A DNA stretch of 64,000 bases, taken from assembly GCA_005808665.1 (NCBI GenBank), contig SYLG01000012.1, positions 1 to 64,000 of the forward strand. The letters are read 5' to 3'. The notes beneath the pieces were generated by a model, which did no database searches, was not told the origin of the DNA, and saw nothing but the letters and a program-made list of their open reading frames with translations. Both the position numbers and the translations under genes were made by a program. The stretch comes from Planctomycetia bacterium. Lineage in GTDB: Bacteria > Planctomycetota > Planctomycetia > Gemmatales > Gemmataceae. Each line of letters starts with the position of its first letter. Position 1 is the first letter of the stretch. Positions 45,950-55,000 of the stretch are shown here, piece by piece.

Positions 45950-46176
45950 AAAAAATCGGCTGGCTGCCTGGGTGGCTGTGGTTAAAATGCGGATGTGGAA
46001 TCAAAATCTCCAGGAGATAGGGATCAGCATCCAAATGCCCTGGTCAAGCCTTGAAGGTACGGTTCCATGTCGATGGGAGGTTTCATGGCTTGAAGACAAG
46101 ACCCCTACCCATCCATCATAATGGGGGTCGTTTGGATCCTGGGAACGCCAAACTTGTCCTTGTTGGCCTGTCCTAT

Positions 46177-47127
46177 CTATCCAATCCGTCCTGGTCGCTC
46201 GACCCATTTGTAAGCCTTTTTGGCGTTCAGGGAACAGAAGTGGGCCGTGGCATTTTCACCCTTTTCCAAGGCATATTCCATGACAATCCGTTGAAGTATC
46301 CCATAATCGGTAGCCAATTCGGACACCGGCCAATTGCTTCCATAAATCACTCTTTCCTTTCCAAACGCATTCCAAACGACATCAATGTAGGGGCGGTAAA
46401 AAGGAAGGTCCTTGGGAGGGCGTTTGCCATCCCTTGCCGCCCCTTCCACGAGCGCTGAGATCTTGCAAAAAACATTTGGACTCAATCCTGCCATTTGGAT
46501 CCCCTTGCTCCAATCCAGGGGAGGAACCCCGGCAGTAATTTGGACATTGCCGATGTGATTCAGGACGATACGCAGCTTTGGGATTTTCTTGGCCAAAATG
46601 GCCAAAATCGCAGGGGTTTCCGGACCGCCATTGACATCTAGCGCCAAGTCCAAATCCGCCAGAATTTTGAAATCCCCCAAGGTTTCTTTTTCCAACATAC
46701 CCGACACCAAATGGGAAGAAACCCGAATACCACGGAAAAGGGGATTGCCCGCAAAGCGTTTTATTTCCTTGCCAAAATCCTTCGATCCAGGTTCTATCCT
46801 GCCCACAATTCCCACGATGAAGGGATCCTCCCTGGCAATGTCCAAAAGCCACTGGTTGTCCTCAAGGCGCGAACTGGCTTCGACAATAACGGTACCTGTT
46901 ATCGGCCGAAATACTTTGAGGGCACGAAGGTCCTTGGGCAAAACCGTTCGGTACAACGAGGTTCCTTTTGCGGGCCAGGGGACACCCCCGGGGCGAGTCG
47001 GGTCATAGAAATGGGTGTGACAATCAATGATGTCAAGGCCCACTTGAACACTCATTGCAAGGCCGCCAAAAAGGTTTCCACCCACAATCCCTGTAATGCC
47101 TTCGGTAAGCCAATCCCTACGGTTCAT
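46177..47127 (-). CDS. Amidohydrolase-family TIM-barrel hydrolase
   Basis: MNRRDWLTEGITGIVGGNLFGGLA; DIIDCHTHFYDPTRPGGVPWP; LRIVLNHIGNVQ; RVIYGSNWPVSELATDYG. Confidence 0.88.
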   Translation of the reverse strand: MNRRDWLTEGITGIVGGNLFGGLAMSVQVGLDIIDCHTHFYDPTRPGGVPWPAKGTSLYRTVLPKDLRALKVFRPITGTVIVEASSRLEDNQWLLDIAREDPFIVGIVGRIEPGSKDFGKEIKRFAGNPLFRGIRVSSHLVSGMLEKETLGDFKILADLDLALDVNGGPETPAILAILAKKIPKLRIVLNHIGNVQITAGVPPLDWSKGIQMAGLSPNVFCKISALVEGAARDGKRPPKDLPFYRPYIDVVWNAFGKERVIYGSNWPVSELATDYGILQRIVMEYALEKGENATAHFCSLNAKKAYKWVERPGRIG

Positions 47128-47282
47128 GGAAAAGTTCCTCCTGAAAGACAATACAACAGGATTGGTAATCGGCCAGGACTGGGTAGGTGGCATAACCAAG
47201 GCAACAATCCTGTCCTGCCAATTGACCTCTGACATTAACGAATAGAAGGAAAAACGGGGGGTTATATTGAGAAATCAACAAG

Positions 47283-47355
47283 TGCCCGCGGCAGGGATCG
47301 AACCTGCGACCGACGGTTTAGAAAACCGTTGCTCTATCCACTGAGCTACGCGGGC
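47283..47355 (-). tRNA. tRNA-Arg (anticodon UCU)
   Basis: Complement GCCCGCGTAGCTCAGTGGATAGAGCAACGGTTTTCTAAACCGTCGGTCGCAGGTTCGATCCCTGCCGCGGGCA: 7-bp acceptor, D-loop, ACGGT/ACCGT anticodon stem with loop TTTCTAA, GGTTCGATCC T-arm; no encoded CCA. Confidence 0.96.
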
Positions 47356-47591
47356 TGGTCACTTAACTACTTTGGGCAAAAAAGGGTAATATTTCAAGGG
47401 TGGATGCCCGTTTTTCTCAGGAAAAACGGCCAGCTGACAGAGAAAAGGAGAATGTAAAAAAAACATGGGTTGAGGCTTCGATTTTCTTAGGTTTTAGGGT
47501 GCCAATTTCCTAAAAAAGACTCATTGGAAACCCTTTCCAGAAGGCACCATTTCAAACGCCTTTTTTGGGGCTTTTTCCCGAGGAAAACACT

Positions 47592-50462
47592 TTGGCCACC
47601 ACACCTTCCCCGCCTTCGAATGTCCTTGGAAGTTCCGAGCCCCTGAATATTTCCGATGAGCTTCGTGACAGCTACCTGAATTACGCAATGAGCGTCATCA
47701 TTAGCCGTGCCCTCCCTGATGTCCGGGACGGTCTGAAACCTTCGCAGCGTCGCATCCTTGTCGCCATGAACGACCTCAACCTGGGTCCTTCCTCCTCGAC
47801 CACAAAGTGTGCCGGTATCGTTGGCGAAACGATGAAGCGTTACCATCCCCACGGGGAACAGGTAATTTATCCCACCCTGGTGCGGTTGGCCCAGGATTGG
47901 AACATGCGCCACCGCCTCATCCACAGCCAGGGAAATTTTGGATCCATCGCCGGCCTACCTCCCGCTGCGATGCGTTACACCGAAGCAAGGTTGACACCGG
48001 TTGCCGCCGAATTGCTGGTGGACCTTGATAGTGACACGGTGGATTTTATCGACAACTACGATGGAAAATACCGCGAACCGCTTGTCCTTCCAGCCCGCTT
48101 TCCCAACCTTTTGGTAAATGGGTCCGACGGCATCGCCGTCGGCATGGCAACAGAAATCCCCCCGCATAACCTTCGGGAAGTCTGCGACGGGGCCATCAAA
48201 CTGATCGATGATCCCTCCGTTTCGATTTCAGATTTAATGGAAATCATTCCGGGGCCAGACTATCCAACCGGCGGCATCATTTGTGGTCGACAAGGAATTT
48301 TGGACGGGTATACGACCGGTCGCGGCCGAGTCACCTTGCGAGCCCGGTGTGACATTAAAGAAGAAGGACGCAGTGCCCAGATCATCATCCGGGAAGTTCC
48401 CTTCCAAACCACCCGTAACTCTCTCGCTGAAAAAATCAGCGATTTGGTGAAGGATGACCGAATCAAGGGCATATCCGATGTCCGGGATGAATCGAGCCAA
48501 CGGGGAGGCGAACCTGTCCGGTTGGTGGTGTACCTCAAACAGGGCCATGACCCCCACCTTGTCCTCAATCAGCTTTACCAATATTCCCCTTTGGAGCGAA
48601 CGGCAAGCATTATCCTTTTGGCTTTGGTGGATGGCCGACCCCGGGTACTCACCATCAAGGAAATGCTGGACAGTTTTGTGCGCCATCGTGTTCAGGTTAT
48701 TCGTCGCCGGACCGAACATGATTTGCGCGAGGCCAAACGCCGTTCGCACATCCTTGAAGGGCAACTCATTGCGATAGCCAGCCTGGACGAGGTGATTTCG
48801 ATCTGCCGGAACAGTCCAAGTCGATCCGAGGCGCGTGAGCGACTTATGGGGCTTGAGGTTTCCGCTGCCCTGATGGAGCGGGCCCTTGGAGGTGTGGCCT
48901 TTGCCTCGCTAAGGCGTGAGCTGGGTCAGGTATCCAGCTACCACATGACCGAGGTTCAGGCCGAGGCCGTTCAGCGACTTCAAATTGGCCAACTGGCGGC
49001 CCTTGAGCGGGATGAAATCCTCAAGGAATTCCAAGGCCTCCGGGGAAAAATCATTGGTTGGGAAACACTCCTTTCCGAGGACCGGAACATCCTTGCTTTG
49101 GTCCGGGCCGACCTCGTCGAAATTCGGGACAAATTTGGCCAGGACCGACGCACCGAAATCACCGGTGAAGCACCCCACCTTGGCCGGGAAGACCTTATCG
49201 AGGAAGAAACCCGGGTGGTCACACAAAGTCATCAAGGATACATCAAAAGCCAATCCTTGAGCGACTATCGCACCCAACACCGTGGAGGCCGTGGGGTTTC
49301 TGGCGGGATGACCCGCGATGATGATTTTGTTGAGCGGTTTTTCGTGGCCAGCACCCATGCCTACCTTCTTTGCTTTACCAACACTGGCCGGGTCTATTGG
49401 ATGCGCGTTTTCGATGTTCCCAAACTGACCCGAACAAGCCAGGGCCGGGCCCTTGCCAATGTCCTTTCCCTAAAGCCTGAAGAAAAGATCTCCGAAATAT
49501 TGGCCGTTTCGTCCCTAACCGAAACGGAAGGGCAATCGGTCATCCTTTGTACACGCAGGGGAATCATCAAGAAAACCCCCTTGGCGGATTATTCCCGTCC
49601 TAGAACGGGAGGTATCATTGGCATCAACCTTAACGAGGAAGACAGCCTGATTGCCAGTGCCATTGTCAAGGATGGAGACCATATCATGGTCGCCACCAAG
49701 TCAGGATTGGCCATCCGTTTCAAAGAATCGGACACCCGCGACCTTGGACGGAATAGTCGGGGAGTCAAAGGAATTCGCCTGGTTGGCCAGGATGAGGTGG
49801 TTGGCATGGTGGTTGTCGATCCTGAAGGATCCCTCCTTACCATTTGTGCCAATGGCTATGGCAAAAGGACACCCTTTGGCAATTCCGTGGCAGAGGGTTT
49901 GGACGAAACCGGAAATGGCGGAGCAGGTTCGGATCAGGATCTTGCCGACGGACCGGAGACCTCCGGGGATAGTATTGACGAAACCGGAAATGGCGAGGCG
50001 GATACCGAGCGGGAGGTTGGCGAAGGTATGGTGGAAGAATCCGGTGAGGATAACGAAGAAACCAATAGTCCCTCCGGTATGGGGTACCGCCCCCAACGCA
50101 GGGGAGGCAAGGGTGTCCGCAATATCAAAACGGATGAACGAAATGGTCCGGTGGTTGGCATCGCCGCAATAAAGGGTGATGAAGACATCTTGCTCATTAG
50201 TGCCGGAGGCATGGTTCAGCGGACTCATGTGGCGGAAGTTCGCCAATGTGGACGGAATACCAAGGGCGTTCGCATTATGAACCTTAAAGAAAGTGACCGT
50301 GTAGCCAGTATGGCCAAGGTTCCTTTTGAAGAGGTATTACCTGAAGCATCTGGGGATAACAGCCCTGTCGAGGGAAATCCTCCCGGGATTACCCCTTTGG
50401 CGGACACGGCCTTGAATGGCTCTCCCGATTCTCCTTCAAAAGAAACTCCTCCAAAAGCTTGA
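47592..50462 (+). CDS. gyrA: DNA gyrase subunit A (GyrA-type topoisomerase subunit)
   Basis: ISDELRDSYLNYAMSVIISRALPDVRDGLKPSQRRIL; catalytic Tyr in AAMRYTEARL; CTD QHRGGRG and QRRGGKG boxes. TTG start preceded by GAGG; ORF track uses an earlier TTG at 47565. Confidence 0.94.
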   Translation: MATTPSPPSNVLGSSEPLNISDELRDSYLNYAMSVIISRALPDVRDGLKPSQRRILVAMNDLNLGPSSSTTKCAGIVGETMKRYHPHGEQVIYPTLVRLAQDWNMRHRLIHSQGNFGSIAGLPPAAMRYTEARLTPVAAELLVDLDSDTVDFIDNYDGKYREPLVLPARFPNLLVNGSDGIAVGMATEIPPHNLREVCDGAIKLIDDPSVSISDLMEIIPGPDYPTGGIICGRQGILDGYTTGRGRVTLRARCDIKEEGRSAQIIIREVPFQTTRNSLAEKISDLVKDDRIKGISDVRDESSQRGGEPVRLVVYLKQGHDPHLVLNQLYQYSPLERTASIILLALVDGRPRVLTIKEMLDSFVRHRVQVIRRRTEHDLREAKRRSHILEGQLIAIASLDEVISICRNSPSRSEARERLMGLEVSAALMERALGGVAFASLRRELGQVSSYHMTEVQAEAVQRLQIGQLAALERDEILKEFQGLRGKIIGWETLLSEDRNILALVRADLVEIRDKFGQDRRTEITGEAPHLGREDLIEEETRVVTQSHQGYIKSQSLSDYRTQHRGGRGVSGGMTRDDDFVERFFVASTHAYLLCFTNTGRVYWMRVFDVPKLTRTSQGRALANVLSLKPEEKISEILAVSSLTETEGQSVILCTRRGIIKKTPLADYSRPRTGGIIGINLNEEDSLIASAIVKDGDHIMVATKSGLAIRFKESDTRDLGRNSRGVKGIRLVGQDEVVGMVVVDPEGSLLTICANGYGKRTPFGNSVAEGLDETGNGGAGSDQDLADGPETSGDSIDETGNGEADTEREVGEGMVEESGEDNEETNSPSGMGYRPQRRGGKGVRNIKTDERNGPVVGIAAIKGDEDILLISAGGMVQRTHVAEVRQCGRNTKGVRIMNLKESDRVASMAKVPFEEVLPEASGDNSPVEGNPPGITPLADTALNGSPDSPSKETPPKA

Positions 50463-50472
50463 GAATTTACCC

Positions 50473-51450
50473 ATGCGTGTATTGGTAACTGGTGGTCACG
50501 GATTTGTAGGGGCCTGGATTCTGAAGATTCTCCACGCCCGTGGTGATGAGCCAATCGTTTTTGACCTCCACGATAACGCCAGACGGCTAGAGGTCCTATA
50601 CCCCATTGGACAAACACCCCAATTTGTGTTTCAAAGCGGGGATGTCACCAAGCTTGAGGATCTCCTTAAGGCGATCGACAGCCACAACATCGAAAAAATC
50701 ATCCATTTGGCCGGTCTCCAGGTACCCACTTGTCGCCAAAACCCCCATTTGGGAATGTCGGTGAATGTGGGAGGGACGCTCAATGTATTGGAAGCAGCCA
50801 GGCTTCGTCGGGACATGGTAAATCGGGTGGTGTATGCTTCGAGTGCTGCTGTTTTTAGCCCAGCCGAGGCCTATCCAACCGGTCCATTGGCGGATGATGT
50901 TCCGCTTAATCCGGGCACCCATTATGGCTGGTTCAAGATCTGCAATGAAGGCAATGCCCTTGTCTATCACAGGGAACATGGCGTTCCAAGCGTAGGCCTA
51001 AGGCCATGGACCGTATACGGCGTGGGCCGTGATGTAGGCATGACAAGTGAACCGACCCGTGGACTCAAGTGTCTGGCCCTGAATCGTCCCCACCTGATCA
51101 ACTACGGCGGCTGGCAGGATATGCAGTTTGTTGAAGATGTGGCCGCAGCTTTTGTCGCATGTCTGTCCGGTGATTACAAAGGCCCCAAAAGTTACAATCT
51201 CCGGGGAGCGGTTGTGGATATGCAACAATTCCTTGATGCGGTTGCCGAGGTTGAACCCGCCTCAAGGAGGCTTCTTTCCTTCAAGGGTGGTCAACTTCCC
51301 ATTGCCTGGGATCTATGCGACCGGGCGATCCAGACGGATTATGGCCCGATCCCGGCGGTTTCCCTTGTCGAGGGAATTCGCAAAACCTTGAATGCCTTCC
51401 GCAGCCTTGAAGCGGAAGGCCGGCTGGATAAAAACGACCTCGGTGCATAA
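50473..51450 (+). CDS. NAD-dependent epimerase/dehydratase
   Basis: MRVLVTGGHGFVGAWILKIL (GxxGxxG); IIHLAGLQ; VVYASSAAVF; HYGWFKICNE, a YxxxK variant of the SDR catalytic motif. Confidence 0.9.
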   Translation: MRVLVTGGHGFVGAWILKILHARGDEPIVFDLHDNARRLEVLYPIGQTPQFVFQSGDVTKLEDLLKAIDSHNIEKIIHLAGLQVPTCRQNPHLGMSVNVGGTLNVLEAARLRRDMVNRVVYASSAAVFSPAEAYPTGPLADDVPLNPGTHYGWFKICNEGNALVYHREHGVPSVGLRPWTVYGVGRDVGMTSEPTRGLKCLALNRPHLINYGGWQDMQFVEDVAAAFVACLSGDYKGPKSYNLRGAVVDMQQFLDAVAEVEPASRRLLSFKGGQLPIAWDLCDRAIQTDYGPIPAVSLVEGIRKTLNAFRSLEAEGRLDKNDLGA

Positions 51451-51494
51451 TTTCCTTTTGGTGGAATGATCCCTCCGGCAGGCTTTATCGTGCC

Positions 51495-53498
51495 TCAATT
51501 GGTAAGGATTTTATTTGCTCCAGGAATCCGTTCCCAAAGGATTCTAAGGCCGTTAAGGCCGACAAGGACTGTGCTTCCTTCGTGACAAATAACGCCCAAC
51601 CAGAGCGGCAAATCAAGAAAGGTCCCCACGATCAGGATCCCAATCACACCAAATGAGAATTTCATGTTCTGACGAACACGCTTGCGAGCCAACCGACTGA
51701 TGCCTAAGGCGAAAGGCAATCCGGCGAGATCATCCCGCATAAGGACCACATCCGCCACTTCCAGGGCAACATCGGTCCCGGCCCCTCCCATGGCAATTCC
51801 CACCGAGGCAGCCGAAAGTGCGGGCGCATCATTGACCCCGTCTCCGACCATGGCAACGACGGTTTCGTTTTCCTTGAGGCGGGCCAATTCGAAAACTTTT
51901 TGTTCGGGGAGGAGGCCTGCCCTTACCTCATCCGCACCTATTTCACGACCGATGATTTCTGCGACCCGTTCATGATCCCCTGTAAGTATAATCGTTTTCT
52001 TTATGCCCATTTGCCTTAGGGATTCCAGGATACCTATTGCCTCGGGCCGAATTTGGTCTGCCACCCCAATGACACCGCAGGACAAGGGAGTGGTTTCACC
52101 TGTTTTGTGACTGAGGACGAACAGTGCCGATTTTCCCTCCCCACGAAAGCGGTCCGCCTGTTCGGTAACATCCAAGGGGAGGTCCATTCCCCTGGCCAGG
52201 AAAAGGGATTCCCTTCCAATCCCAACCCAAAACCATGGCTGTCCCGGTTCCTGAACCCTGGCCCAGACCCCCTTGCCCGTGAAACTTTGAAAACTGTCCA
52301 CAGATAATGGGGAGGGGAAAAGACCTTTGGCCTTGGCTTCCCTTACCAAAGGAATACCGAGGGGATGTTCGCTATGGTGTTCTACCGCCGCTGCCAACCG
52401 GAGGAGGCTATCGGCATTTTTTTCCATTGTCTCCTTTTGGACCCAAATGTCGGTAACCGACGGTTTCCCCATGGTAATGGTGCCCGTTTTGTCAAAGGCG
52501 ATCGATTCCACCTTGCCTAGCGTTTCCAAATGGAGAGCACCTTTGAACAGGACCCCATGGCGGGCGGCCCGGGCTATGGCCGAGAGCATCACCGAGGGGG
52601 AGCTAAGTACGACGGCACAAGGTGAGGCAGCCACCAGCAGCACCATGGCATGATAAAAAGCGTCATGCCATGATTGGGTGTGGATGAGTTTCCCACCGAA
52701 TAAAGCGATAGATGCTCCAAGCAAGACTCCTACCACATAAGGCCTTTGCCAGGATTCCACCAACCGCTGGGTGGGGGTTTTTTGGGCTTGGGCTTCATGA
52801 ACCATTTTTACGATCCGGGCCAGGGTCGAATCCTCCCCCGCCTTGGTCATCCGGACGATAACGCTACCCTGACCGTTGATGGTGCCTGCGAAAACGGCTG
52901 ATCCGACCGGTTTCAGGATCATTTCGCTTTCCCCCGTCAGGGTGGATTCATCGGCCCAGGTCTCACCCTCGAGGATTTCACCATCTACCGGAAACAGTTC
53001 CCCGGGCCGGACCCGGACCAGGTCATTGATTTGTAACGATTCCGCAGGGATCAACCGTTCTCCTGTCGCTTCCAACAGCATGGCTTCCCGGGGGCGAAGG
53101 TGGATCAGCGACTCGATGGATCTTGTTGTCCGGTACATGGCGAAGGATTCAAGCGTTCCTGAAAAGGAGAAAAGGAATAAAAGGATTGTTCCTTCCATCC
53201 AATCCCCAATGGAAGCGGCGCCCAAAGCGGCAAAAACCATGAGGAGGTCAACATTGATTTTGCCGCGAGGGAGACCCTCCAAAGTGTTCAGGGTGGGACT
53301 CCACCCACCGGCCAGGAAAGCAATGACGCAAGGAACAATGAATACCCAGGAAGGCTGTTGGGAATGTGCGGCCCAAATTGCGGTGGATCCAAAAAGGGCA
53401 CAAAAACAGGTAGAGAGGATACCCGCCCATGGAAGCGTAGCCTTGGAAAGGTTTCTTTTGAGGGGCGCCGATTCAGGTGGATTGGAATCTTGATTCAT
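51495..53498 (-). CDS. Heavy-metal P1B-type ATPase, P1B-4-like (SPC / HEGST)
   Basis: DKTGTITMGKPS, TGES, GDGVNDAPALSAASVGIAMG; TM6 motif SPC (AASPCAVVLSSPSVML); TM8 HEGST (CHEGSTVLVGLNGLRIL); no N-terminal CxxC domain. Confidence 0.93.
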   Translation of the reverse strand: MNQDSNPPESAPLKRNLSKATLPWAGILSTCFCALFGSTAIWAAHSQQPSWVFIVPCVIAFLAGGWSPTLNTLEGLPRGKINVDLLMVFAALGAASIGDWMEGTILLFLFSFSGTLESFAMYRTTRSIESLIHLRPREAMLLEATGERLIPAESLQINDLVRVRPGELFPVDGEILEGETWADESTLTGESEMILKPVGSAVFAGTINGQGSVIVRMTKAGEDSTLARIVKMVHEAQAQKTPTQRLVESWQRPYVVGVLLGASIALFGGKLIHTQSWHDAFYHAMVLLVAASPCAVVLSSPSVMLSAIARAARHGVLFKGALHLETLGKVESIAFDKTGTITMGKPSVTDIWVQKETMEKNADSLLRLAAAVEHHSEHPLGIPLVREAKAKGLFPSPLSVDSFQSFTGKGVWARVQEPGQPWFWVGIGRESLFLARGMDLPLDVTEQADRFRGEGKSALFVLSHKTGETTPLSCGVIGVADQIRPEAIGILESLRQMGIKKTIILTGDHERVAEIIGREIGADEVRAGLLPEQKVFELARLKENETVVAMVGDGVNDAPALSAASVGIAMGGAGTDVALEVADVVLMRDDLAGLPFALGISRLARKRVRQNMKFSFGVIGILIVGTFLDLPLWLGVICHEGSTVLVGLNGLRILWERIPGANKILTN

Positions 53499-53563
53499 GT
53501 AAAGGCAATTGTATCGGCAAGCCCTGTGGTCATAAAGCGTTTATCTGATGGTTGCCCTAAACA

Positions 53564-55000
53564 TCAAGAGAAGAGTCGCTCAATAGGGTCTCCAGCAGCA
53601 AGTCGAAGGGGCCTTCCCGCCTGATCGTGGATTTCGGTGGCGGGATCAATGCCAAAACGCCAATAAATTGTTGCCGCCAGGTCCCCTGGAATGACAGGAA
53701 ACGAGGCGGGATACGCTCCTTGTCGATCGCTTGATCCATAAACCGCCCCTCCTCTCACTCCCCCTCCAGCCATAAGGACGGTGTAACAATCCGGCCAATG
53801 ATCGCGTCCCCCCGTGGTGTTGATGCGGGGGGTTCGGCCAAATTCTCCAGTCACCATAACCAGGGTGGATTCCAAAAGTCCCCGTTCCTCGAGATCCTCA
53901 ATAAGTGCGGAAATGGATCGGTCGGCCATGGGAAGAAGAGCTTCCCGGTGTTGGCGAAACCCATCAGCATGGGCATCCCAATTTTGGCCCTGTTGTTTAA
54001 AATCGTTTACTTGTACAAATGTTACTCCAGCTTCGATTAACCGCCTTGCCACAAGGAGGTTTTGCCCACGCATTTGGCGGGCATGACCAAGTTCTGCCGC
54101 AGACCCCGCCGGTTTTGGTTCAAAATCGTACCCATACCGTTCGCGAATCGATTGCGGTTCCTTGGTCAGGTCGAGTGCTTGGCGAATATCCGCATTGGCC
54201 AAAAGTTCATAGGCTTTTTTGTAAATCGCATTTTGAACATCGGATTTATCGATAAGAGATGGTTTGCCTGAAAGGGCCTGAAAAAGGCCATCCCTTGTTT
54301 TTTGGCGGTCTGCTCCAAGCTCTGCCGAGGGTATCAGGCTTTCCACCGCATAACGCTTGTCGTTGACATCCACCTCGATACGGAGGGGATCTGCATTTTT
54401 TCCAAGGATGCCCCCACCTTGGCTGGGAGTAGGAACCACATTCTGATAGGTGAAAGGAAGGGCTGCAAAAGGAACCTGTCTTCTGTTGGAGTGGAACCTG
54501 GCCACTGCACTCCCCATGGAAGGATAGACCTGGGGTAAAGGAGCGAAAAGTTCACGATCCTGCCCATCTAGCGGCCTGCCGGTAAGTGCATGAATGGAGG
54601 CCGAATCGTGAAGCCTGGCGGTATGGGAAACGCTCCGGATGAGGGCAAACTTGTTGGCCAACCGAGCCAGATTTGGCACATGTTCCGTTACCCTTAGCCC
54701 CGGAACGGGGGTGGCGATGGTTTTGAACTCTCCACGAATTTCGGCAGGTGCATTGGGTTTGGGATCAAAGGTGTCGATATGGCTAGGACCACCATATTGA
54801 AAGATCAGGATGCAGGCACGAATCGGTTTGGCAACGGTAGCAAGGGGTTGATTTCCTGCCACGGCCCGGGCTTGAAGCAGGTTCCCAAACCCCAATCCAG
54901 CCCCCAACCCAAGGCGGACAAAGCCCCTCCGGCAAAGCATCTGGAAAGCCTTGGCCTCCGGGGCACACGGGTCCCAATGGTTATTTGTTTGCCGTTTCAT
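53564..55000 (-). CDS. DUF1501-family protein (paralogue B)
   Basis: ACILIFQYGGPSHIDTFDPKPNAPAEIRGEFKTIATPVPGLRVTEHVPNLARL; VMVTGEFGRTPRINTTGGRDHWPDCYTVLMAGGGVRGG. ATGA overlap with upstream paralogue. Confidence 0.93.
   Translation of the reverse strand: MKRQTNNHWDPCAPEAKAFQMLCRRGFVRLGLGAGLGFGNLLQARAVAGNQPLATVAKPIRACILIFQYGGPSHIDTFDPKPNAPAEIRGEFKTIATPVPGLRVTEHVPNLARLANKFALIRSVSHTARLHDSASIHALTGRPLDGQDRELFAPLPQVYPSMGSAVARFHSNRRQVPFAALPFTYQNVVPTPSQGGGILGKNADPLRIEVDVNDKRYAVESLIPSAELGADRQKTRDGLFQALSGKPSLIDKSDVQNAIYKKAYELLANADIRQALDLTKEPQSIRERYGYDFEPKPAGSAAELGHARQMRGQNLLVARRLIEAGVTFVQVNDFKQQGQNWDAHADGFRQHREALLPMADRSISALIEDLEERGLLESTLVMVTGEFGRTPRINTTGGRDHWPDCYTVLMAGGGVRGGAVYGSSDRQGAYPASFPVIPGDLAATIYWRFGIDPATEIHDQAGRPLRLAAGDPIERLFS

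Noticed and set aside
46090-46135. Imperfect hairpin GACCCCTACCCAT...ATGGGGGTC as a terminator between CotH and amidohydrolase genes
   Set aside because: Needs a bulge and lacks a clear T-tract; too weak to list.
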